DNA from: Luedemannella flava
GTDB taxonomy: Bacteria > Actinomycetota > Actinomycetes > Mycobacteriales > Micromonosporaceae
NCBI RefSeq assembly: GCF_039528515.1
Contig: NZ_BAAALT010000097.1
Coordinates: 7,671-71,670, forward strand
DNA length: 64,000 nt
Reading direction: 5' to 3'
This document shows positions 1 to 7,872 of the stretch, in pieces. Position numbers and translations under genes: made by a program. Positions within the stretch are counted from its first letter, which is position 1; each line of letters opens with the position of its first letter. Below the pieces are notes generated by a model. It saw only the letters and a list, made by a program, of their open reading frames with translations, ran no database searches and was not told the DNA's origin.

Positions 1-401
1 TCGACCGCCTGCGACAGCGTCGCCGCGCCGCTCTGCTCGCCGTAGCCCGTGGTGTCGTGCACCTCGAGGATGCAGATGAGCTTGTTGGCCTTGCACTGCG
101 AGATGACGTTGGCCACGTCGGAGGTGTCGTTCTTGGTCCAGCGCTGGCCGCTGGCGAGCACGACGCGCACGGAGTTCGCGCCCGCGGCCTTGATGTTGGC
201 CAGCGACGTGGCGGTCTGGCTCTGGTACCAGGTGTGGGCGTGGTTGACACCGCGCATGATGAACGGCGTGCCGTTGGCCTCAACGAGCTTGCCGCCGCTG
301 ATGCGCAGGCCGACGGCGGCCTGGGCGGGCCACGCGGTGACCACGATGGAGGCGGCGAGGGCGAGACCCGCCACAGCCGCGAGTGCGAGACGTTTCTTCA
401 T
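1..401 (-). CDS. Secreted GH5 mannan endo-1,4-beta-mannosidase, 5' part
   Basis: This is the first 133 codons of a secreted glycoside hydrolase; the rest lies beyond the left edge. The protein opens with MKKRLALAAVAGLALAAS, a Sec signal peptide that probably ends near AWPAQA-A. The mature part carries the GH5 pattern of actinobacterial mannanases: ANGTPFIMRGVNHAHTWY, then GANSVRVVLASGQRW, then ICILEVHDTTGYGE. These resemble subfamily GH5_8 enzymes, which cut beta-1,4-mannan outside the cell. The catalytic glutamates lie outside the visible part, so cellulase remains possible. The ATG at 401 is preceded by a GAGG-type ribosome site. The gene is transcribed leftward with no visible operon partner. 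Confidence 0.85.
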   Translation of the reverse strand, partial: MKKRLALAAVAGLALAASIVVTAWPAQAAVGLRISGGKLVEANGTPFIMRGVNHAHTWYQSQTATSLANIKAAGANSVRVVLASGQRWTKNDTSDVANVISQCKANKLICILEVHDTTGYGEQSGAATLSQAV

Positions 402-489
402 GGAGTACCTCGGAGGTTTTGCCCTGCTAGGGACGACGAAAGTTGGCCGCTTTCAGGCATGCACCGGCTCCCGGGTGATGCTGGGCATC

Positions 490-518
490 AGAGTAGATAA
501 ATGTCGAGCGGTCTGCAA
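490..518 (-). promoter_or_regulatory. Candidate sigma70-type promoter of the mannanase gene
   Basis: On the minus strand TTGCAG (513-518) and TACTCT (490-495) are separated by 17 bases, a reasonable housekeeping promoter. It would leave a leader of roughly 80 bases before the ATG at 401. A short dyad AACCGGTT lies just upstream and could be an operator. This rests on pattern matching only. Confidence 0.35.
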
Positions 519-578
519 AACCGGTTAAGTGACATGCGCGCGGGCCTGCGGCTGCGTCCCGGCCCGGCGTGAAAGCTT

Positions 579-971
579 CTATTGGGAGCGGCTGTCGAGA
601 TAAGTCCGGGAAAGCCGCCTAGGTGCCTGTGTCACCCAGGCTTCGACCAGCAGCTCCTCCAGCGCCGTCGCGTCGATGACCTCGAGCCGCACCAGCACCG
701 CCGGGTACCCGTTGAAGTGCGGGGTGGTGAAGAAGACGTCCGGCTCGCTCGCGAGCAGCGCCTCCTTCTCGACCATCGGCACCCGCGCGCAGAGGATCGC
801 GCCCGTCGGCGCGGCCTCGCCGAGCGCCGCCAGGTCGCTCTTACGCAGCGGCCGCTCCCACGCGAACCCCTTGCCCCGCACCGACCAGGCCGGCAACCCG
901 TCGCGGCTCGCGGTCTCCTCTGCCTCCGGCAGCGCCGACGCCAGCGCGCGCACCTCGTCCCACGTCGCCAT
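579..971 (-). CDS. MmcQ/YjbR family protein
   Basis: A 130-residue cytosolic protein beginning MATWDEVRALASALPEAEET and carrying the family pattern of a short helical start, a GKGFAWERPLRKSD strand region and the segment VFFTTPHFNGYPAVLVRL. YjbR/CyaY-like proteins have a small DNA-binding-like fold of uncertain role; no catalytic residues are known. The ATG at 971 was preferred over upstream codons in the same frame because homologues of this family start at this motif, and the 41 extra residues upstream look like translated intergenic DNA. It is divergent from the arginase-fold gene, with 43 bases between start codons. Length is normal for the family. Confidence 0.8.
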   Translation of the reverse strand: MATWDEVRALASALPEAEETASRDGLPAWSVRGKGFAWERPLRKSDLAALGEAAPTGAILCARVPMVEKEALLASEPDVFFTTPHFNGYPAVLVRLEVIDATALEELLVEAWVTQAPRRLSRTYLDSRSQ

Positions 972-1014
972 AACTCCCACCCTATTGCGGCGCGCCCCGC
1001 CTAGGCTCGTCCGC

Positions 1015-1800
1015 GTGACGCTCCTCGTGCCGTACCACCAGGATGATTTTCTCCCCGACCTCGACGCCGCGCTGCCTCCCGCAACCCCGACCACGACGGT
1101 GACCGCGACACTGCCGGACGACGTCCGCGGTTGGTCGCGGCTCGCGCCCCTCTACCGCGCCGTCGCCGACGCCGTCCATTCCGGGGTACGTCCGGACGCG
1201 CCTCTTTCGGTCGTGTCGGGCTGCTGCGGCGTGAGCCTCGGTGTCCTCGCCGGCCTGCAGCGCGCGGGCGTCGACGCGGGCGTCGTGTGGTTCGACGCGC
1301 ACGGCGACGTGCAGACGATGGAGACCAGCACGTCCGGTTACCTCGGCGGGATGCCGCTGCGGGTGATGGTGGGCTACCGCCCCGAGCTGATCGCGTCGTC
1401 GCTGGGCCTGCGCGCCGTTCCCGAGTCGCGCGCCGTGCTCGTCGACGCCCGCGACCTGGACCCGCCGGAGGCGGAGTACCTGCGCGCCGCCGCCATCGCC
1501 GTCTCCACAGTGGAATCGCTGGCGGCGGCCGCGCTGCCGGACGGACCGCTGCTGCTGCACGTCGACTGCGACGTGATCCGGGCCGAGGAACTGCCCGGCC
1601 TGCGCTTCCCGGTGCCCGGCGGGCCGTCGGCGGCCTCCTTGCTGGCCGCCGTGGGGCGGGTGCTCGACACGGGCCGGGTTGCGGCGCTCGACATCGCGTG
1701 CACCTGGGACCCCTCGGCTCCCGACCCGACCGGCGCCGGCCCACGCCTCCTCGCCGACCTGCTCACCCGGGCGGCAGACGCCCGACCCCCGTCGCCGTAA
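1015..1800 (+). CDS. Arginase/ureohydrolase-fold protein
   Basis: A 261-residue protein of the arginase superfamily. Both metal-binding motifs are visible: WFDAHGDVQT (DAHxD, about residues 101-105) and LHVDCDVI (DxD, about residues 182-186). The family hydrolyses guanidino or formimino groups such as arginine, agmatine or formiminoglutamate with a dimanganese centre. The sequence is shorter and more divergent than arginase, so the substrate cannot be named. Start is GTG at 1015; TAGGCT at 1002-1007 sits 7 bases upstream and no ribosome site is visible, which fits a leaderless transcript. It is monocistronic and convergent with the chitinase gene; the hut operon is 45 kb away, so a role in histidine breakdown is not supported by context. 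Confidence 0.75.
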   Translation: MTLLVPYHQDDFLPDLDAALPPATPTTTVTATLPDDVRGWSRLAPLYRAVADAVHSGVRPDAPLSVVSGCCGVSLGVLAGLQRAGVDAGVVWFDAHGDVQTMETSTSGYLGGMPLRVMVGYRPELIASSLGLRAVPESRAVLVDARDLDPPEAEYLRAAAIAVSTVESLAAAALPDGPLLLHVDCDVIRAEELPGLRFPVPGGPSAASLLAAVGRVLDTGRVAALDIACTWDPSAPDPTGAGPRLLADLLTRAADARPPSP

Positions 1801-1829
1801 ACCGCCCGCCGCATCCGCCCCGCGTCGCA

Positions 1830-2338
1830 CCGCCGAAGGATCCCTTGTCGGCCGGCGCGCGTGGCGACAACGCCAACGACGACCCCTCGGCGGGGAGATG
1901 CGCTGCGACCTTTGCCAAAAGCGACCCATTGGTGGGGTGAGAGCGCTACTGCCCCCACGCGAGGCACCGCTTAAGGGCAATGTGCCGCCCCGCCCCGCCA
2001 TATGTTCACACTTGGCAGCCCTGGCGACTCGGACGTCGCCATATGTGCACGTTTGGCGGGCTTACGGGTGTGCCGTCCCGCCAGAAGCTCACTTTTGGTG
2101 AGGTCCGAGTGCTGCGTCTCCGCCAGAAGCTCACAGTTGGTGACGCTGGTCGGCGATCGGGCCGCCAACTGTGCACACCTGGTGGGCAGGCTCGGAGGCA
2201 GTCCGCCAAGTGTGCACATGCGGGGGGTGGGCCGTGGTGGTGGCCCGTGCTCGGTGCACATGTCGTGGGCGGGTCCGTCCGGAGGGCCGATGTCGCGGCG
2301 GTGGGTCGTCGCCGGGCGTCGCATGTGCACATGTGGCG
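1830..2338. repeat. Array 1 of 22-bp palindromes at 41-42 bp pitch
   Basis: The intergenic region holds clear 22-bp units starting at 1996, 2037, 2079, 2121, 2163, 2204 and 2246, spaced 41, 42, 42, 42, 41 and 42 bp, plus one out of phase at 2317. More degenerate units fit the same phase at 1830, 1871, 1913 and 1955. Each unit is an imperfect palindrome: arm CGCCAnnn, a six-base core (often GTGCAC or GCTCAC), arm nnnTGGCG. About 20 bp of less conserved sequence separates units. The same unit recurs at 15110-15383 and 40794-40857. There is no credible gene in this 616-bp gap. Confidence 0.8.
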
Positions 2339-2368
2339 AGGGGCGGCGTGACGGGTGTGCAAAAGGCA

Positions 2369-2401
2369 GTGGGGGAGCCGACCACCGGTCGACTCCCCCA
2401 C
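2369..2401. terminator. Strong bidirectional hairpin between convergent genes
   Basis: GTGGGGGAG (2369-2377) pairs with CTCCCCCAC (2393-2401), and CGACC with GGTCG inside it, leaving an ACC loop and one C/A mismatch. It lies 15 bp beyond the stop of the chitinase gene and downstream of the arginase-fold gene, so it can end transcripts from both sides. There is no U-tract, as is common in actinobacteria. Confidence 0.7.
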
Positions 2402-2416
2402 GGGGTGCGATGCGGG

Positions 2417-4072
<1,656 letters not shown>

Positions 4073-4088
4073 GAACCCTCCCCTTACA

Positions 4089-4107
4089 GTTAGGAAAGTT
4101 TCCAAAC
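4089..4107. promoter_or_regulatory. Dyad operator upstream of the chitinase
   Basis: GTTAGGAAAGTTTCCAAAC reads as a near-perfect 19-bp dyad, GTTnGGAAA-n-TTTCCnAAC, 17 bp upstream of the chitinase ATG. The position suits a repressor controlling a secreted hydrolase. The regulator is not known to me and is not encoded nearby. Confidence 0.45.
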
Positions 4108-4486
4108 AGTTCTAGGGAGGACCGTCCCACAGCCATGGAGCGCGGTCAAGATGTGAATCCCTCTATTCTCTGAGCGCGCCCTGGCGGCGCAGCTCGAGGG
4201 CCGGGCCACGGCAGTGCGAAGACCAACCAGTACGCCGGGTTTGCGAGCGTGCCTCTGTCATGGCGCGGTCCCTCCACTATGTCCGGTTCTCCGCCGGGCG
4301 TTACCGGAAGACGGCCTGGGCTCGCTGGGCGATCTTGTGCGCGAGCACATCCTATGGGCCGTTATCGCCCCCAAGATCTGCCGACGTCCGGATTTTCAGT
4401 GCCGGGCGTCCCGTGAGCTGGGAATTCTCTACTGACTCGCCCTGGTAAGTGGACAACCCGCGGCCGCATTAATCACACTTCCGGGT
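4108..4486. other. Intergenic region without recognisable gene
   Basis: This gap between the divergent chitinase and transporter genes contains only short frames without ribosome sites or family resemblance. It presumably holds both promoters. I see no repeat, tRNA or strong hairpin in it. Confidence 0.5.
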
Positions 4487-5380
4487 GTGGACCTGCTGTT
4501 GACGCTCGCCGGGTTCGGCGTGGGCCTGGTGGTCGGCCTGACCGGCATGGGTGGTGGGGCGCTGATGACGCCGCTGCTCGTGCTGGCGTTCGGCGTGCCG
4601 CCGCTCGCGGCCGTCTCCAGCGACCTCGTCGCGAGCGCCGTCATGAAGCCGTTCGGCGGCTGGGTGCACGCCCGCCGGGGCACCGTGAACTGGGAGCTCG
4701 TCCGCTGGCTGTGCCTCGGCAGCGTGCCCGCCGCCTTCCTCGGCGTGCTGCTCACCCGGGTGCTGCCGAGCGACGCGTCCGTGCAGGACGCGATCAAGTA
4801 CGCCCTCGGCGCGGCCCTGGTGCTCGCCGCGTTCGGTCTCGTCGCCAAGGCGTACTCGGGCCGGCGCAGGTCTGCAACCAAGGTCAGCGGGCCGATCGTG
4901 GTCCGGCCGCTGCCGACCGCGCTGCTCGGCGCGGGCGGCGGGCTCATCGTCGGGCTGACCTCGGTCGGCTCGGGCTCGTTGATCATCGTGATCCTGCTGG
5001 CGCTCTACCCCGCGCTGCGGCCCAACGACCTGGTCGGCACGGACCTCGTGCAGGCGGTGCCGCTCGTCGCGGCCGCCGCGCTCGGCCACACCTTCTTCGG
5101 CGACCTCCACCTGGACCTGGCCGCCGCGATCCTGGTCGGCTCGGTGCCCGGCGTGCTGCTGGGCGCCCGCCTCTCGTCCCGCGCCCCCGCCGGCCTGGTC
5201 CGGTCGGCGCTGGTCGTCGTGCTGCTGAGCAGCGCGCTGAAGATGTTCGGCGCGCCCAACGCGCTCGTGCTCATCGTGGCGACCGTGGCGGTCACGGCGG
5301 CGGTCGTGGTGGGGGTCCGCGGTCGCGCGGCCGCGCGGGCGACCGAGGCGCCGGAACTCGTGCCGGCCGACGTTCGTTGA
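4487..5380 (+). CDS. TauE/SafE family membrane transporter
   Basis: A 297-residue integral membrane protein of the TauE/SafE (DUF81) family, which exports sulfite, sulfonates or related organic anions. The duplicated family signature is visible: a glycine-rich first helix GFGVGLVVGLTGMGGGALMTP near the N-terminus and its second copy AGGGLIVGLTSVGSGSLIIV near residues 145-165. About eight hydrophobic segments are expected. GTG at 4487 is taken as start because it opens directly into the first helix. The gene is divergent from the chitinase and lies 26 bp before the kinase gene. The substrate cannot be read from sequence. Confidence 0.85.
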   Translation: MDLLLTLAGFGVGLVVGLTGMGGGALMTPLLVLAFGVPPLAAVSSDLVASAVMKPFGGWVHARRGTVNWELVRWLCLGSVPAAFLGVLLTRVLPSDASVQDAIKYALGAALVLAAFGLVAKAYSGRRRSATKVSGPIVVRPLPTALLGAGGGLIVGLTSVGSGSLIIVILLALYPALRPNDLVGTDLVQAVPLVAAAALGHTFFGDLHLDLAAAILVGSVPGVLLGARLSSRAPAGLVRSALVVVLLSSALKMFGAPNALVLIVATVAVTAAVVVGVRGRAAARATEAPELVPADVR

Positions 5381-5406
5381 TTTGCTCCCGCGGGCAATAA
5401 TGCCTC

Positions 5407-7095
5407 GTGGATGTCCTCGGGGGTCGGTACCGCCTGCTTGATCTGATCGGCACGGGCGGCATGGCGGTGGTGTGGCGGGCGCACGACGACGTGCTGGGCC
5501 GGCCGGTCGCCGTCAAGATCCTTTCCCCCAATCTCGCCAAGGACGCCAGCTTCCGCCAGCGCATCCAGCGCGAGGCGCGGGCCGCCGCGCGGCTCGCCCA
5601 CCCGCACATCAGCGTGGTGCACGACTACGGCGAGTGGACCGACGTGGACGGCGCGGTGCGCCCGTACGTCGTCATGGAATTGATTGACGGTCCGTCGCTG
5701 AGCGACGCGTTGAGCGCCGGGCAGCTGCCGTGGTACCGGGCGGCCGCCATCTGCGCGCAGGTCGCCGAGGGCCTCTCCGCCGCCCACGCGCGCGGCCTCG
5801 TGCACCACGACATCAAGCCCGCCAACATCGTGCTCTCCACGACCGGCCCGAAGATCGTGGACTTCGGCATCTCGGCCATCGTCGGCGAGCAGGACGAGGA
5901 GGGCGCGGTCTTCGGCACGCCCGGCTTCGTCGCGCCCGAACGCATCTCCGGCCACGCGATCGAACCGGCCGCCGACGTGTACGCCCTGGGTTTGACCCTC
6001 TACCGGTGCATCGCGGGCAAGGCGCCGTGGCCGGCCACGACGGCGGAGTCACTGCTGTTCGCCCACGCGCACACGCCGCCCGCGCCGCTGCCCACCCACG
6101 ACGCCGCCGGCACCGACGCGGAGATCCCCGCCGAGCTGATCGACATCTGCGACCGGTGCCTGGCCAAGGACCCGGCGGCGCGGCCCACGGCCGGCGAGCT
6201 GGCCGAGGTCCTCGGCGCGCTGCCCGTACCCGAGGCCGCCACCCGCCGCCGTCCGGCCGTCCGGCCGGCGCGGATCACCGGCGACAACGCGCTCAACGTG
6301 ACATCGTTCCTGCCCGGGGCGAACGACCCGACCGGCCTCGTCGCCCCGCCGCCGCGTCGCCGGGGGCTGCGCCCCGTGCTGGCGGGCTTCCTCGTCTCTG
6401 CGCTGGCCGCCGGGGTGGCCTTCGCCGTGTGGGCCAGCGCCGACCGGGCGGCCAAGGGGAAAGTCGCCGATCCGCCCGCGTCGCCCACCGGCCCGGCGCT
6501 GGCCTGCACGGCCACGTACTGGGTGCGCAGCGACAACGGCACCCGGTTCAGCGGCGACATGATGATCGCCAACGACGGCGCGACGCCGATCGAGGGCGAC
6601 TGGAACGTCACCTTCCGGTACCCGGGCAGCCAGCGCGTCGAGCGTCTGGGCGGCCTCAAGCTGTCCACGCTCCGATCCACCGCGGCGCCCACGCCGAGCG
6701 CGGCGGTCGGGTGGGGGCAGGAGGGGCAGACCGTGTCGGTGTTCCCGGCCCGGCTCAGCACCAAGGCCCACAGGATCGAGCCGCAGAAGCAGGTCACGCT
6801 CGCCTTCGAGGGCAGCTACGCCGAGCGCAACCCGATGCCGAGCGTCTTCACCGTCAACGGCGTCGCGTGCCAGCCCGTCCTCGTCGGTCCGGTGGACGAG
6901 CCGCCGCCCACCCGGCCGGACTCGGGCGACGGCCCGGTGACCACCACCGCCCCGCCGACCGCCGGCCCCACCGTGGCCCCGACGGCCGGCGAGCCGTCCG
7001 GCGAGCCGACCCAGACAGGCGGGCCGGACCCGGGGGAGACGCCCAACAATCCGCCCGCCTCCGAGCAGCAACCGCCCACCCAGGCCGCCGACTGA
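5407..7095 (+). CDS. Membrane Ser/Thr protein kinase with CBM2-like outer domain
   Basis: A 562-residue receptor-type kinase. Residues 8-270 are a Hanks-type kinase domain: P-loop LIGTGGMAVV, catalytic Lys37 in VAVKIL, HHDIKPAN at 133-140 (the usual HRD reads HHD), DFG at 152-154 and APE at 176-178. All essential residues are present. A basic stretch RRRGLRP precedes a transmembrane helix at about 322-343. The outer part (about 366-492) starts LACTATYWVRSDNG, contains GDWNVTFRYP and VGWGQEG, and ends with a Cys in VNGVAC, which looks like a CBM2-type beta-sandwich; a Pro/Thr tail follows. The nearby mannanase and chitinase suggest sensing of polysaccharide. The GTG start has AATAAT just upstream and may be leaderless. 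Confidence 0.88.
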   Translation: MDVLGGRYRLLDLIGTGGMAVVWRAHDDVLGRPVAVKILSPNLAKDASFRQRIQREARAAARLAHPHISVVHDYGEWTDVDGAVRPYVVMELIDGPSLSDALSAGQLPWYRAAAICAQVAEGLSAAHARGLVHHDIKPANIVLSTTGPKIVDFGISAIVGEQDEEGAVFGTPGFVAPERISGHAIEPAADVYALGLTLYRCIAGKAPWPATTAESLLFAHAHTPPAPLPTHDAAGTDAEIPAELIDICDRCLAKDPAARPTAGELAEVLGALPVPEAATRRRPAVRPARITGDNALNVTSFLPGANDPTGLVAPPPRRRGLRPVLAGFLVSALAAGVAFAVWASADRAAKGKVADPPASPTGPALACTATYWVRSDNGTRFSGDMMIANDGATPIEGDWNVTFRYPGSQRVERLGGLKLSTLRSTAAPTPSAAVGWGQEGQTVSVFPARLSTKAHRIEPQKQVTLAFEGSYAERNPMPSVFTVNGVACQPVLVGPVDEPPPTRPDSGDGPVTTTAPPTAGPTVAPTAGEPSGEPTQTGGPDPGETPNNPPASEQQPPTQAAD

Positions 7096-7099
7096 CGGC

Positions 7100-7277
7100 A
7101 TGAGCGTGATCGGCGAGGTCTGGCAGCTGCGTCGCGGCGACGAGGTGCTGGGCGCCATCACGGTGACGGACGCCGACTTCCCGTGCCTCGACGATGACGC
7201 TGGCGGCACCGTCAGGCCCGGTCGCCGAGTTCCTGCTGCACATCGACGGGCCGGAAGCGTGGTTCCGCTGGAACTAA
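7100..7277 (+). pseudogene. Remnant of a small actinobacterial hypothetical gene
   Basis: The first 30 codons read MSVIGEVWQLRRGDEVLGAI followed by TVTDADFPCL, and the tail reads APSGPVAEFLLHIDGPEAWF-RWN then a stop, but in the +1 frame. As I recall the family, full-length members of about 110 residues join these two ends with a middle section missing here. An internal deletion of about 50 codons with a frame change is the simplest explanation. The gene starts 5 bp after the kinase stop, so it was probably the last gene of that operon. The function of the intact family is not known to me. Confidence 0.6.
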
Positions 7278-7308
7278 CGTCCTCCCGCCGCAACTCGTCA
7301 AGGGACCG

Positions 7309-7872
7309 TCAGCCAAGGTCAGTCACTATCGCGTCGCCGGATTGCGCGGCAGCAGCGAAGAAGCGCCGCACCCTGTCGCCGAAGACTCGGATAACGTCGA
7401 GGTAGGCGACAACCTCGTAATCTTTGGCCGGATAGCCGCCCAAAGCCACGAGCGCAGCGGTGCCCTCGGCATCCAATGTGGCGAGCAGTCCGTCGAATGG
7501 CCGGGTTGACATCCACTCCGCAACGTTCGCGGTGTTCGCGGGGGTCAGATATGTTGGCGGGCTCATGCTCCGCTGTTCGTCCTCGCCGAAGTATTCCCAG
7601 AACGAGTCGATCGGCTTTTCGCGCGGCCAGAGATGGTCAACGCCGCAATGCACTGCGACGGGCATACCAGCCGCACGTAGCACGACGTCGATTTCCTCCC
7701 ACCATTTGTCCACGCCGAGGACGCGCGCCTCCTCCGGCGATGGTCGATCCCCGGCCTGTGCGTAGTAGTCGTTACGCAGTTCCCCGAACCGGCGCTTGGC
7801 GTAGTCCGGGTCACCCAGTGCCTGGTGCAGCTCGGCCGGAGCTAGTCGCGTGTACCTCCGACGCGTTCCCAT
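7309..7872 (-). CDS. DUF1877 (YfbM-like) protein
   Basis: A 187-residue soluble protein beginning MGTRRRYTRLAPAELHQAL. It has the DUF1877 pattern: an N-terminal helical part, then DKWWEEIDVVL, a HCGVDHLWP segment, RSMSPPTYLTP, and a C-terminal YEVVAYLDVIRVFGDRVRRFF helix. The family function is unknown. ATG at 7872 was chosen because upstream sequence in this frame belongs to the 3' end of the sarcosine oxidase gene; the two genes overlap by 31 bp on the same strand. It may simply ride on the sarcosine oxidase transcript, with no obvious metabolic link. Confidence 0.7.
   Translation of the reverse strand: MGTRRRYTRLAPAELHQALGDPDYAKRRFGELRNDYYAQAGDRPSPEEARVLGVDKWWEEIDVVLRAAGMPVAVHCGVDHLWPREKPIDSFWEYFGEDEQRSMSPPTYLTPANTANVAEWMSTRPFDGLLATLDAEGTAALVALGGYPAKDYEVVAYLDVIRVFGDRVRRFFAAAAQSGDAIVTDLG

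Noticed and set aside
1015..1800. The arginase-fold gene as the missing formiminoglutamate hydrolase (HutG).
   Set aside because: The hut operon already has HutF, the gene is 45 kb away, and the protein is divergent; context does not support it.
1830..2338. The regular 22-bp repeat and 20-bp spacer pattern suggested a CRISPR array.
   Set aside because: Units are degenerate and fully palindromic, spacers in array 2 resemble each other, repeats are shorter than usual, and no cas gene is in the window.
4214..4448. Short rightward frames in the chitinase-transporter gap.
   Set aside because: No ribosome sites, no hydrophobic or conserved pattern, and codon use unlike neighbouring genes.
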